A stretch of DNA of 61,234 nt from Planctomycetota bacterium (GCA_027622275.1 JAQBZB010000012.1:1-61234), one strand, 5' to 3'; shown: positions 37,927 to 45,450, counted from the stretch's first letter. The notes: generated by a model not told the origin, from the letters alone. Translations and numbers: made by a program.

Positions 37927-38945
37927 TGGACGGCAACAAACCGCTCGTCGCCGACTTCGGACTGGCCACCGGGCGACACGAGCAGGCGTTTACAGGCAAT
38001 ACGGTTTCCGGGACGCTGGCGTACATTGCCCCTGAGCGGTTCCGTCCCAAGATGGGCAACGAAGCGACGCCGCGCACGGACGTGTTTGCCTGGGGAGTTA
38101 TCTTCTACCGGCTGCTTTCCGGCCGGCTGCCGTTTGATGGTCGCAATAAGAAGGAATTGATCGAGCGAATCACGAACGACATCCCGGCGGACGACCTTTC
38201 GGTCGAGGCGGTTCCGCCCTATCTGGTCGCAATCGTGAGGAAGTGCCTCGCCAAGAACCCGGCCGAGCGATTCGGCAGTTTCCGCGACGTGATCCAGGCG
38301 TTTCGCGACGGCGAATTCGACGAGCATCGGCCGTGGTTCATTCCGGAAACCGAACGTGTGCTGGACACGTCCCGGCGGTCGGTCTTCATCAGCGACTTGA
38401 AATATCGCAAGCGGTGGCTGGAGTACGTCGCCAACGCGGACGCCGAACGACAGCTCGATGCCTTCTGCAATGATCCACGGCCGTTTCTTTGGTGGGGCGT
38501 CGTGGGGCCGGGCGGCGTGGGCAAATCGCGTTTGGCTCACGAACTGGTGCGGCGGTTGACTCGCGACGAAGTTTGGGACGCCGGCTTCCTGCGCGACGAT
38601 GTGGCCCACGACTTTTTGGCGGACGTTTCAAAAAACTGGCGTCCGCACGAGCCGACGCTGATTGTCATCGACTACAGCACGCGCTGCGCCGACGCGCTGC
38701 TGACCTGCCTGTACACGCTGTCCGATCCGCAGTGGCAACAGGCGCTGGGGGACGGGGCGCGCGTCCGGTTGCTGGTTCTCGATCGTCCCGGCAGCGCTAT
38801 CGCACCGGCGTCGTTCGAGAAGCTGACCGAATCGAAACAGGGCAACTACGACGCGGAAGATCGTCCGAACGCACCTGTTCGGCGCGGACGATTCCGCCGA
38901 AGATCCGATGATCGCCGGCCAAAAGTCGCCCATCGCGCGGGATGA
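37926..38945 (+). CDS. Kinase C-lobe plus P-loop NTPase, part 2 of a frameshifted gene
   Basis: Begins MDGNKPLVADFGLA, so the magnesium-binding DFG is at residues 10-12 and APE at 35-37; the remaining C-lobe runs to about 130. A P-loop NTPase domain follows: Walker A GPGGVGKS (194-201) and a Walker B-like TLIVIDYSTR (244-253), the layout of STAND-type regulators. About 30 residues before the stop the frame changes again; dropping one A near 38868 reads through as DRPTHLFGADDSAEDPM into the third frame. The last residues (PVRRGRFRRRSDDRRPKVAHRAG, read out of frame) are therefore spurious. Together the pieces describe one protein of about 1180 aa. Confidence 0.8.
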   Translation: MDGNKPLVADFGLATGRHEQAFTGNTVSGTLAYIAPERFRPKMGNEATPRTDVFAWGVIFYRLLSGRLPFDGRNKKELIERITNDIPADDLSVEAVPPYLVAIVRKCLAKNPAERFGSFRDVIQAFRDGEFDEHRPWFIPETERVLDTSRRSVFISDLKYRKRWLEYVANADAERQLDAFCNDPRPFLWWGVVGPGGVGKSRLAHELVRRLTRDEVWDAGFLRDDVAHDFLADVSKNWRPHEPTLIVIDYSTRCADALLTCLYTLSDPQWQQALGDGARVRLLVLDRPGSAIAPASFEKLTESKQGNYDAEDRPNAPVRRGRFRRRSDDRRPKVAHRAG

Positions 38946-40734
38946 CGAATTATTGCGTCTGGGAGGAATGCCCCGTGGCCAATGGGGACGTGTGCTGAAC
39001 GAGACCATTGCTCGTGCCGGTGGCCAGTCGGTGACGCTGCCACCAGACGACAACAGTCAGTGGTGGGAACGCGTCAAGCGTCTTAGCGACGACGGCCGGC
39101 CGTTGTTCTTGCAGATTCTGGGCATCTGTTTGGCGCGCCGTCCGCAATACGTCGACGAGTTGACGGCCGGTGACCAGGGACTGGAAGCGTTGCTGGACGA
39201 CATGCTGCGGTACGAACGCGAGCACCACTGGGTCGAGCTGTTCAACCATCCAAACGTGCAGACCACCGACGACGAGTTCCGCGCCGTCGAGCGGGCCGTC
39301 GGTTTCATCACGCTGGTCGGCGGCATCATCTGGCCGCGCGACGAAGACGCTTTACATGCTTGCGCCGGCGGTTCGCGGGAAACGATTGAACGGGTGGTGC
39401 CGCTGATTCTGAAGAGCCGCGCGGAGCCGGATACGGGCGAGTACACGATTCCGCCGCTCCAACCGGACCTGCTGGGCGAACGGCTGCTGGTAAATCTCGC
39501 CCGCCGGATCGTCGATCAGCCGCGTCGAATCGGAGCCCCGCGTCCGGCCGATCCGATCGACACCGACTTTTGGATCCGCCACGCGCTGCGGGCGAACGAA
39601 TCGGGAACGATCGAGACCGTCCGGTTGCTGGCCCAAGACTTCTCCCACGCACCGGAAACCATCCAGTGGACTGAAGCGTTGCTGCGCGCGTTGGCCGAGC
39701 GGTTCAGCACAACCGACGAGGACGACGACGCGATCGAACACCGAAAACCGATGTTCGACCTATCGTCCCGCGTGTCGCAGGTCATGCGGACGCTGGCCTC
39801 GGCGCGGGACCGGCTCGACGAACCAACGCAGCGTCTGTTCCTGCAACTTGCCTGCGCGAATCGCTGGGCCTGGCTTGGCGCGCTGGATGCTTTTTTCCTC
39901 GACATTTCGCGGGAATCCACCGCGACCGTTCTGAACAGGATCGAGCCGCTTCGCCGAGCACTGGCCGAAACTCCCGCGCGGGCCGCCGATGCGCCCCATT
40001 TCGCGTCGATCTTGGCCTCGAACCTTATGATCGCGTTGTCACAGCACGGCCAAGTCGGGCAGTTCCCGCAACTGGAAGCGTGGGGCGACGTGCTGAAGCG
40101 GCAGGCCGAACAGCATCCCGATCACGACGACATCCAGCTCGAACTCGCCAAAGGCGCGGTCAACGCGATCAACTACTACGGCGGTGCTCAGCAGTTCCCG
40201 CAACTGGAAGCGTGGGGCGACGTGCTGAAGCGGCAGGCCGAACAGCATCCCGCTCACGACGACATCCAGCTCGAACTCGCCAAAGGCGCGGTCAACGCGA
40301 TCAACTACTACGGCCATGCTCAGCAGTTCCCGCAACTGGAAGCGTGGGGCGACGTGCTGAAGCGGCAGGCCGCACAGCATCCCGCTCACGACGACATCCA
40401 GCTCGAACTCGCCCAGGGCGCGGTCGTCGTGCTGGTGCTGCACATCGAATTGACCCCCGACGGTCGAGAGGCGTGGGGAAAACATCTCGACGCCGGCCTG
40501 GCCCGATCCCGTGTCAGCGCCGAAGAGTTTGCCAAGTGGCTGCGATTCTGCATTGCACGCTTGGCCGACGAACGATGGCGTCGCAACGCAACGGACGTCC
40601 TGGTGCGGCTGGCAAGGTTCCGGCCGGGGTTCATGGTGGACGATGAATCCCCATCCCAGCCGCTGGCCGCACTGGTCGCCGGATTGCCCGATCTGGGCGA
40701 GAATACCCGCGACGAGTTGGCGAGTTTACGTTGA
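38908..40734 (+). CDS. TPR-rich C-terminal region, part 3 of a frameshifted gene
   Basis: 608 aa from the first in-frame ATG; the real reading frame enters from about 38868. The first 350 residues continue the NTPase (winged-helix and helical bundle typical of STAND proteins, with LQPDLLGERLLVN). They are followed by three near-identical 44-residue repeats (about 385-428, 429-472, 473-514) of the form FPQLEAWGDVLKRQAEQHP then DDIQLELAKGAVNAINYYG, TPR-like units. The C-terminus is helical. Such repeats usually bind the trigger or partner that switches the NTPase and kinase. No ribosome-binding site is seen at the ATG, consistent with an internal start. Confidence 0.75.
   Translation: MIAGQKSPIARDDELLRLGGMPRGQWGRVLNETIARAGGQSVTLPPDDNSQWWERVKRLSDDGRPLFLQILGICLARRPQYVDELTAGDQGLEALLDDMLRYEREHHWVELFNHPNVQTTDDEFRAVERAVGFITLVGGIIWPRDEDALHACAGGSRETIERVVPLILKSRAEPDTGEYTIPPLQPDLLGERLLVNLARRIVDQPRRIGAPRPADPIDTDFWIRHALRANESGTIETVRLLAQDFSHAPETIQWTEALLRALAERFSTTDEDDDAIEHRKPMFDLSSRVSQVMRTLASARDRLDEPTQRLFLQLACANRWAWLGALDAFFLDISRESTATVLNRIEPLRRALAETPARAADAPHFASILASNLMIALSQHGQVGQFPQLEAWGDVLKRQAEQHPDHDDIQLELAKGAVNAINYYGGAQQFPQLEAWGDVLKRQAEQHPAHDDIQLELAKGAVNAINYYGHAQQFPQLEAWGDVLKRQAAQHPAHDDIQLELAQGAVVVLVLHIELTPDGREAWGKHLDAGLARSRVSAEEFAKWLRFCIARLADERWRRNATDVLVRLARFRPGFMVDDESPSQPLAALVAGLPDLGENTRDELASLR
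40061..40425 (+). repeat. Tandem 132-bp coding repeat, 2.7 copies
   Basis: Units start at 40061, 40193 and 40325, period 132 bp (44 codons). Differences between units are a handful of single bases (for example GATCACGAC versus GCTCACGAC, and GGCGGTGCT versus GGCCATGCT), so the array expanded recently. The third unit diverges after about 40425. Confidence 0.9.
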
Positions 40735-40767
40735 TGCCTGAATCGCAAGTTTTGAAGTTGCTATTTT

Positions 40768-40917
40768 TTTGGACTGCGGCGACTTGTCGCCGCTTTCCCC
40801 CGTCGAGCATGCGGGTCTATTGAAAAAATGCCGCTGGAGACAGTTTGGTCCGTTCCATCTCGCCTGATATCGGAAAACGAAATATGGGAAAGCTGTGACA
40901 AGTCCCAGCACTCCAAA
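40768..40917. repeat. REPIN-like element, copy C
   Basis: 150 bp with ends TTTGGACTGC and GCACTCCAAA. The left palindrome is GCGGCGACTTGTCGCCGC (40776-40793), the right GCTGTGACAAGTCCCAGC (40892-40909, one mismatch in the arms). The interior is unlike copy B although the lengths agree. It abuts the first RAYT remnant. Confidence 0.8.
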
Positions 40918-40924
40918 ATCCGCT

Positions 40925-41035
40925 CGCGTTTTTTCCTGGCGCGGACGACGTATGGCTCGTGGTTGTTCGGCGACGCTTCGGGGGGTGGGTCGAGAAACCG
41001 GGCCGCTTCCGCGCGCCGGGCCAACAACTTGGTCA
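40925..41035 (+). pseudogene. RAYT (Y1 transposase) remnant 1
   Basis: Encodes SRFFLARTTYGSWLFGDAS and, after a one-base frame change, [13 protein letters not shown]. This matches the N-terminus [20 protein letters not shown] shared with remnants 2-5. REP-associated tyrosine transposases begin this way. Only the first 35 residues survive, so it is inactive. Confidence 0.75.
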
Positions 41036-41116
41036 AACCAAATGCTTACCGCAGCTTCTTGCTGCGGATATAATCGAAACGTTGCTAGGCATTGCGGATA
41101 GGAATAGGAGGATCTC

Positions 41117-41371
41117 ATGATTCGATTTCAAACCTCGGCGGAAGTCAAAGACGACCGGCGCGTCGTGTTGGAATTGCCCCCGGAGACCCCGGTGGGCAAG
41201 GCCGACTTGACGGTGACGGTCTCGCCACAATGCGACGGCAATGTCGGCAGCGGCCGATTGCGGCAGCACTTTGGGACCGTTCGCAGCGGAGACACCGGCT
41301 CCAGTGACAACGATCCCATTGACGCGGACTTGGCTCGTGCTTACGAAGACTCGCACGATGAGGCGACGTAA
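41117..41371 (+). CDS. Putative antitoxin of a PIN-toxin pair
   Basis: 84 aa; AGGAGG lies upstream at 41107-41112. The N-terminus (IRFQTSAEVKDDRRVVLELP) looks like a swapped-hairpin or DUF104-like DNA-binding beta unit; the C-terminus is acidic (DNDPIDADLARAYEDSHDE), as expected for the part that wraps a PIN toxin. The stop codon overlaps the next ATG by one base (TAATG, 41371), so the pair is translationally coupled. It would neutralise the following nuclease and probably repress the operon. The family name is not certain; the role rests on position and size. Confidence 0.75.
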   Translation: MIRFQTSAEVKDDRRVVLELPPETPVGKADLTVTVSPQCDGNVGSGRLRQHFGTVRSGDTGSSDNDPIDADLARAYEDSHDEAT

Positions 41372-41766
41372 TGTTGCTGGATACTTCCGGCCTGATGTGC
41401 TGCTTCGACGCCGACGATCGCCGCCACAAGGACGCCGTCGCTTGCTACGAGTCCGCCCCGATCAGGTTGACGCACAATTACGTGATCGCTGAGTTTGTTG
41501 CGTTGACTGGCGCACGCCGGTTGCCGCGGGAAGCCTCGTTGGAGTTTTCAGCGGCGATTGCGACGGATCAGGAGATCGAAGTCGTGTGGGTCGATCCGAT
41601 CCTTCACGACGAGGCGATGGCTTTGTTAAAGTCACAACTCGACAAATGTTACTCCCTGTGCGACGCCGTCAGTTTTGTTTTGATGCGCGACCGCAATATC
41701 GCAGACGCTTTGACCACGGACCGCCACTTTGAGCAAGCCGGATTTCGACGCCTTTTGCCGGGCTGA
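41371..41766 (+). CDS. PIN-domain ribonuclease toxin (VapC-like)
   Basis: 131 aa, complete. The acidic active-site residues are present: Asp4 in LLDTSGLMCCFD, Glu40 in VIAEFVAL, Asp in CYSLCDAVSFVLM and Asp in ALTTDRHFEQAGF. This last motif is the usual end of a PIN domain. It would cleave RNA (tRNA or rRNA in characterised VapC) when released from the upstream antitoxin, to which it is coupled. It is the first of the modules in this cluster and looks intact. Confidence 0.88.
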   Translation: MLLDTSGLMCCFDADDRRHKDAVACYESAPIRLTHNYVIAEFVALTGARRLPREASLEFSAAIATDQEIEVVWVDPILHDEAMALLKSQLDKCYSLCDAVSFVLMRDRNIADALTTDRHFEQAGFRRLLPG

Positions 41767-41828
41767 CAATCGGCTCGTCGGTCATGGCGCAAATGACGCA
41801 AGCAAGCCGTACGCCAGTCGCGACGAAG

Positions 41829-42065
41829 TCACTCCGGCGCGTAACGTGTCAACGAACTAACTCGGTCAAAGTCGGCATCGTGACTGCACAGGTGGGTCAG
41901 GCCGTGTTGCAACATGACCGCGACGACCAGCGAGGCATTGCTGAGCAGTTCAGACGTTTGACAGATCTCGACGGCTTTGAGCACGTCCGATGAGGTGACC
42001 GGCAGCACTCGCATTGGCCAACACTTGATCGCGCGGCTACAATGCAAACGAAGGAGATCACTCAT
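41829..42065 (-). pseudogene. PIN-domain toxin C-terminal remnant
   Basis: The reading frame holds the second half of a PIN domain: VLKAVEICQTSELLSNASLVVAVM, then HLCSHDADFDRVSSLTRY, the typical terminal strand with the last Asp pair. The N-terminal half with the first Asp and Glu is absent, and the first 15 residues match nothing. It lies on the opposite strand to its neighbours, between two intact antitoxin genes. Broken by deletion; no antitoxin partner is left. Confidence 0.65.
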
Positions 42066-42285
42066 GCTTTTATCTGCTGATCAACTCAAGTCGATTCAAA
42101 GCGGTTCGCCAGTTCCTGTGAAGCTTGATGGCATGGACTGTGTGGTTCTGCGCAAGGACTTGTACGACAAGGTCAGGGGCTTAATCTACGATGACTCGGA
42201 GATGGACCCTCGTGACACGTATCCTGCTGTGCTGAGCGCCTGGGATCAGGACGAGAACCCGGATGACTACGAAAGCTACCAATGA
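42064..42285 (+). CDS. Orphan antitoxin-like protein
   Basis: 73 aa, ATG at 42064 after AGGAGA. It reads as an antitoxin: an N-terminal beta unit (ADQLKSIQSGSPVPVKLDG) and an acidic tail (YDDSEMDPRDTYPAV, ending DDYESYQ). The stop overlaps the ATG of the following MazF-like stub as ATGA (42282-42285), which marks it as the first gene of a former toxin-antitoxin pair. The toxin is truncated to 22 residues, so this gene is probably an orphan. The family is not certain. Confidence 0.65.
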   Translation: MLLSADQLKSIQSGSPVPVKLDGMDCVVLRKDLYDKVRGLIYDDSEMDPRDTYPAVLSAWDQDENPDDYESYQ

Positions 42286-42350
42286 GCACGGCTGGACTTC
42301 AGCGGGGCGATGTTGTCTTTGTCACGATGATTGAATCAGACAGACCATGA
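42282..42350 (+). pseudogene. MazF/PemK-like toxin stub
   Basis: 22 codons, MSTAGLQRGDVVFVTMIESD then Arg-Pro-stop. The GDVVFV start is the first beta strand of the MazF/PemK/CcdB fold. Everything after it is missing, and the HicA-like gene starts seven bases later. It overlaps the upstream antitoxin as ATGA, so the pair was intact before a deletion. Confidence 0.6.
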
Positions 42351-42356
42351 CCAAAC

Positions 42357-42575
42357 ATGCCTCATCCCAACAAGCATATTCGCGAAGCCATCGAGTACGC
42401 TGAACAGCATGGCTGGACATTCGTCAAGGCGTCGGCGAGGGCACATATTTACGGGACCCTTTACTGCCCGTTGCGGACTCGCGACGGGCACCGCCAGCCG
42501 GTCTACTCGACTCCGCGAAGCCCGGAGAACCACGCCCGCCGAATCCGTGAGGCAGTCAACAACTGCGACCACTAG
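42357..42575 (+). CDS. HicA-like small protein, toxin of a two-gene module
   Basis: 72 aa. An HGWTFVKASARAHIYG segment at residues 18-33 and STPRSPENHARRIREAV near the C-terminus resemble the HicA (dsRBD-fold, mRNA-cleaving) toxins, where a Gly/His turn carries the catalytic His. The family also occurs as a recurring pair with a gene like the one following. It is complete, with an 18-base spacer to its partner. Function is inferred from fold similarity and pairing; it is a candidate RNA-binding or RNA-cleaving protein. A second, broken copy of its partner is found at 47062. Confidence 0.65.
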   Translation: MPHPNKHIREAIEYAEQHGWTFVKASARAHIYGTLYCPLRTRDGHRQPVYSTPRSPENHARRIREAVNNCDH

Positions 42576-42593
42576 AGAATCAAGGATTCCGAG

Positions 42594-42872
42594 ATGAAAA
42601 AAACTTACCGATTTACCATCGTCCTTCGCAGCATTGATGTGATGACCGAAGATGTGGCCGAGGCGCTATACGAAGCCGGCTGCGACGACTCAAGTCCAGG
42701 TTCGCACGGTGGCCAAGCCTACGCGGCCTTCGATCGCGAGGCCGATTCCCTGGAATCCGCCGTCGCCTCGGCCGTCGCTAACGTGCGGGCGGCTGGCTAC
42801 GGAATCGACCACGTGCAGATCGACGACGCCGACTTGGCCGGACTAAGCGCGGTAAGCAACGTCACTCATTGA
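42594..42872 (+). CDS. Partner of the HicA-like protein, candidate antitoxin
   Basis: 92 aa. It opens with a beta strand (KTYRFTIVLRSIDVMTE), continues AEALYEAGCDDSS and an edge strand with AYAAFDREADSLESAVASAV, and ends GYGIDHVQIDDADLAG. The beta-alpha-beta pattern is what HicB-type antitoxins show, but the usual DNA-binding tail is missing. It follows the HicA-like gene in order toxin-antitoxin. A decayed copy of its last 25 codons lies at 47062-47139, so the gene, or its module, has been duplicated locally. Its upstream sequence AAGGA is a moderate ribosome-binding site. Confidence 0.65.
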   Translation: MKKTYRFTIVLRSIDVMTEDVAEALYEAGCDDSSPGSHGGQAYAAFDREADSLESAVASAVANVRAAGYGIDHVQIDDADLAGLSAVSNVTH

Positions 42873-42929
42873 TCAGGTGTTCGCGTCGAGGAATACGGAT
42901 TCGCCGTTGGAAATGTTGGCGAACTTCAT
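42873..42929 (-). pseudogene. PIN-domain toxin N-terminal stub
   Basis: 18 codons, MKFANISNGESVFLDANT then stop. SVFLDANT is the first strand and first catalytic Asp of a PIN domain. It overlaps the stop of the antitoxin gene as ATGA (42926-42929), so it was the second gene of that pair and has been cut off by the neighbouring module. Confidence 0.65.
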
Positions 42930-43156
42930 GGTGACTCCATCACGTCGAATTCGGGATCCAAAGCCATTCGCTCCAACGTGTCCGCGTCGCCCGACCACGG
43001 GACGATCCCATGAGTTCGACGAACAGCATCTAATCCAGCGCTAACATCCGCCAGACTCTCGACGGTGACACGGACCTTCTCTTGGTCTTTCAGCGGCAAT
43101 GGTCGAACAAGTTTTAATACGCCGTTCTCGTAGGTTGCGTCAACAACGTGTGACAT
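42926..43156 (-). CDS. DUF104-type antitoxin, orphaned
   Basis: 76 aa from ATG 43156, with GGAG nine bases upstream; the frame reaches 43189 without support. MSHVVDATYENGVLKLVRPL is the signature start of the DUF104/AF2212-like antitoxin family, a small beta-barrel DNA-binding unit, followed by a tail (LERMALDPEFDVMESP) that would bind a PIN toxin. Its toxin gene survives only as an 18-residue stub, so it has no partner here. It could still bind its promoter or a related toxin from another module. Confidence 0.75.
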   Translation of the reverse strand: MSHVVDATYENGVLKLVRPLPLKDQEKVRVTVESLADVSAGLDAVRRTHGIVPWSGDADTLERMALDPEFDVMESP

Positions 43157-43264
43157 TGGCTTACGCTCCAGAGTTATGGCATATGACATTCAATCGGAAA
43201 ACATGACTTCAACGGCTGCACTTATCCATTGTATCGCACAATCTGTCCGGAACCAATCAAGGAA

Positions 43265-43317
43265 ATGAAGCGAAGGCCGTTCCTTGATTTCCTTTGCTTG
43301 CGCTTCAGGCTTCAATT
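43265..43317. repeat. Hairpin repeat before RAYT remnant 2
   Basis: TGAAGCGAAGG (43265-43275) pairs imperfectly with CCTTTGCTTGCGCTTCA (43291-43307); it ends with CTTCAGGCTTCAATT (43303-43317), identical to 37131-37145. Weaker copies are CTTCAGGCATCAAT at 44458 and TTTCAGGCTTCAAT at 46843, each about 25-40 bases before a RAYT remnant. Confidence 0.65.
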
Positions 43318-43361
43318 CAATGCAATCGCCGATCCCATGCAAACATCGACGAGATGCGATG

Positions 43362-43689
43362 ATGGGAAAAGATCCGGGTAGCATTCCGCTGGACGACTCG
43401 CTGGCGTTGTTCCTGACGTGGACGACGTATGGCTCGTGGTTGCCGGGCGACGAGCGGGGGTGGGTGGAGAAACCGGGCCGCCTCCGAGCCGGACGCGAAG
43501 TGCGAGCAAGCCGCGCGGCAGCGGATGACCGAGCCGAAACTCACACTGGATGCGGAGCAGCGGGACATCGTCGAGAAAACCGTCGCGGACCATTGCCGCG
43601 TTCGCCATTGGCATCCGCACGCCGTGAACTGCCGCACTTAACACTCGCATCTCGTGGTGACCGCGCCGAACTTCGATATCCAGTCGTGA
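43362..43689 (+). pseudogene. RAYT (Y1 transposase) remnant 2, longest copy
   Basis: [20 protein letters not shown], then [19 protein letters not shown], in the first frame. After a frame change it continues in another frame as [20 protein letters not shown], then [23 protein letters not shown]-stop, HSHLVVTA and a final stop at 43687-43689. The HxH of HSHLVV is the HUH metal-binding motif of Y1 transposases, which identifies the whole family. The stop stands where the family has Asn. Tyrosine nucleophile region is missing. It has one frameshift and one nonsense mutation and is inactive. Confidence 0.8.
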
Positions 43690-43747
43690 GCGCTGGCTGC
43701 TATAATCGGGCAGTGGGCAACGTCACGTAGTTCAAGAAAGCACGATC

Positions 43748-44020
43748 ATGAAAACAAAGTCCGGTTCTGGCTTGAGATCTTTAGGCCGACACATTGTCGT
43801 GGACTCGCGAATCTGTCACGGAAAGCCGGCCTTTCGTGGCACGCGCGTCCTCGTGTCCGATGTGTTGGAACAAGTCGCCACGGGGATGTCGTGGGAGGCG
43901 ATTCTCGCGGAATGGAATGGGAACTTGACGAAAGAGGCCATTGCCGAGGCGGTCGCACTGGCTTCCGCGGCGCTGCTCCGGCACTCCGATGAATTTACCT
44001 TGGAGCCTGTGTCCGCATGA
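43748..44020 (+). CDS. DUF433-type antitoxin
   Basis: 90 aa. IVVDSRICHGKPAFRGTRVL followed by VSDVLEQVATGMSWEAIL is the defining block of DUF433, a winged helix-turn-helix antitoxin family (VapB45-like). LTKEAIAEAVALASAAL is the following helix. The stop overlaps the toxin start as ATGA (44017-44020), so the two are translated together. It should repress its operon and neutralise the DUF5615 protein. Complete. Confidence 0.88.
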   Translation: MKTKSGSGLRSLGRHIVVDSRICHGKPAFRGTRVLVSDVLEQVATGMSWEAILAEWNGNLTKEAIAEAVALASAALLRHSDEFTLEPVSA

Positions 44021-44406
44021 ACTTGCTGGACGAAAACATCCTCGCCAGCCAGCGTGAATTGTTGCGCAGTTGGCGAATTTCCATCCGGCAGATGGGCTTC
44101 GACTTCCAGCAGAAGGGCCTGCAGGACGATCAGATCATTTCGCTGCTGCACGAGCACCGCCGCACGACTTTCTTTACCCGTGACCTCGGCTTCTACGATC
44201 GCAACTTGTGCCACCGACGATACTGTTTGGTGTGCTTGTCGGTCTCGAAAGATGAAGTTGCGGTCTTTGCCCGACGTTTACTTCGTCACGAGGAATTCAG
44301 GACTCAAGCCAAGCGGCTTGGTGCAGTGATTCAAGTGTCCCAAATTGGAATCCGATACTGGAAATTGAACGCCGAGCATGAAAAGCATGTTGGGTGGTCG
44401 GAATGA
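44017..44406 (+). CDS. DUF5615 PIN-like toxin
   Basis: 129 aa. The start MNLLDENI gives the first acidic pair of the PIN-like fold (Asp5, Glu6), and TTFFTRDLGFYDRNLC the second (TRDxxFxD). This is the usual partner of DUF433 antitoxins and probably an RNase. The C-terminal extension past residue 85 (RRLLRHEEFRTQAKRLGAV) is helical and longer than in many homologues. All visible active-site residues are in place, so the module looks functional. Confidence 0.85.
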   Translation: MNLLDENILASQRELLRSWRISIRQMGFDFQQKGLQDDQIISLLHEHRRTTFFTRDLGFYDRNLCHRRYCLVCLSVSKDEVAVFARRLLRHEEFRTQAKRLGAVIQVSQIGIRYWKLNAEHEKHVGWSE

Positions 44407-44493
44407 GTTTGACTCACGTTTGCGTCAGCGGAGTTGGCTAATTTGCTTCGCTTGCGCTTCAGGCATCAATGCAATCACCGACGAGGTGCGACG

Positions 44494-44721
44494 ATGGGGA
44501 AAGATCCCGGCAGCATACCGATGGACGATCCGCTCGCGTTGTTCCTGACGTGGACAACGTACGGCTCGTGGTTGCCGGGCGACGAGTGGGAGTGGGTGGA
44601 GAAAGCGGGCCGCTTCCGTGAACTGGACGCGCATCGCGACGAAGCGAAGGTCTTACCGCGGCGTTGGGGGACGATTATGATGAAGGCGTTGGAGCAAGTC
44701 CGTGCGAACGGGGTTCTGTGA
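44494..44721 (+). pseudogene. RAYT (Y1 transposase) remnant 3
   Basis: [20 protein letters not shown], then [19 protein letters not shown], continues without a stop to RRWGTIMMKALEQVRANGVL. The HUH motif and the nucleophile Tyr are both absent, so an internal deletion has joined the first third to the last residues. The preserved 75-codon frame could still be translated, but no activity is expected. Confidence 0.75.
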
Positions 44722-44745
44722 ACACGAAGCTGGGAGAATGAACTC

Positions 44746-44988
44746 ATGCCGCAATCTATCGAAGGCATCTATCGCGACGGGAAGGTCGAATTGCTGGAAC
44801 CGGCTCCGGCCCACGCCGCTGGCCGCGTGATCGTTACGTTCTTGCCGCCTTCGTCACAAGATGTAGGAGGAAAAACTCCGCAACGGAGCATCATGGAACT
44901 GCGTGGGAAAGGGGCGGACCTGTGGCGTGGAGTGGATGCCGCGACGTACGTGGACGAATTACGTAGTGAGTGGGACCAGCGGCCATGA
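44746..44988 (+). CDS. DUF104-like antitoxin
   Basis: 80 aa, with GGGAG upstream. MPQSIEGIYRDGKVELLEPA is the beta unit seen in DUF104-like antitoxins, and the C-terminal part (LWRGVDAATYVDELRSEW) is the toxin-binding tail. Its stop overlaps the next start as ATGA (44985-44988). It probably represses its operon and neutralises the PIN toxin that follows. Confidence 0.82.
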   Translation: MPQSIEGIYRDGKVELLEPAPAHAAGRVIVTFLPPSSQDVGGKTPQRSIMELRGKGADLWRGVDAATYVDELRSEWDQRP

Positions 44989-45413
44989 CCAAGTTGGACG
45001 ACGCGCTGCAGGGAGTTCAACGATTAGGAGTGGACACCGCGCCGGTGATCTACTTCATCGAAGCCAATCCGAAATACGACGCGCTGGTGACGGAGATCTT
45101 TCAGCGGATTTCAAACGGAGTGTTCGAAGGTCTTTGCTCGGTGATTACGCTCACCGAAGTCCTCGTCCAACCACTTCACCACGGCGACCAACAAGCCGCA
45201 CGAGATTACACCGACCTGCTCCTGCACAGCCAGCATTTCGCCACCGTGTCGATTGATCCAGCGATTGCCAAGACCGCCGGCGAACTGCGAGCGCGTTACA
45301 ACCTGCGCACCCCCGACGCACTGCAAATCGCCGCGGCCATGGAAAATGGTTGCCAAGCCTTTCTGACGAACGACACCACACTCAATCGCGTTACAGAAAT
45401 CGAGTCTTGTTGA
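44985..45413 (+). CDS. PIN-domain ribonuclease toxin (VapC-like)
   Basis: 142 aa from ATG 44985. VDTAPVIYFIEANPKY opens the fold with the first Asp; ITLTEVLVQPL supplies the Glu; RTPDALQIAAAMENGCQAFL and NDTTLNRV give the last two Asp residues. All four acidic positions are present, so the toxin looks intact. The four-base overlap with the upstream antitoxin ensures coupled production. An upstream extension to 44970 belongs to the antitoxin. Confidence 0.88.
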   Translation: MTKLDDALQGVQRLGVDTAPVIYFIEANPKYDALVTEIFQRISNGVFEGLCSVITLTEVLVQPLHHGDQQAARDYTDLLLHSQHFATVSIDPAIAKTAGELRARYNLRTPDALQIAAAMENGCQAFLTNDTTLNRVTEIESC

Positions 45414-45450
45414 TCGATGAACTTGAACTGTAATCGCTGACAGTAACTGC

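Noticed and set aside
37900-37940. Programmed frameshift joining the kinase halves
   Set aside because: No slippery heptamer or downstream structure is evident; a single missing base explains the split.
40061-40425. Possible CRISPR or intergenic repeat
   Set aside because: Period 132 bp, fully in frame and translated as TPR-like units.
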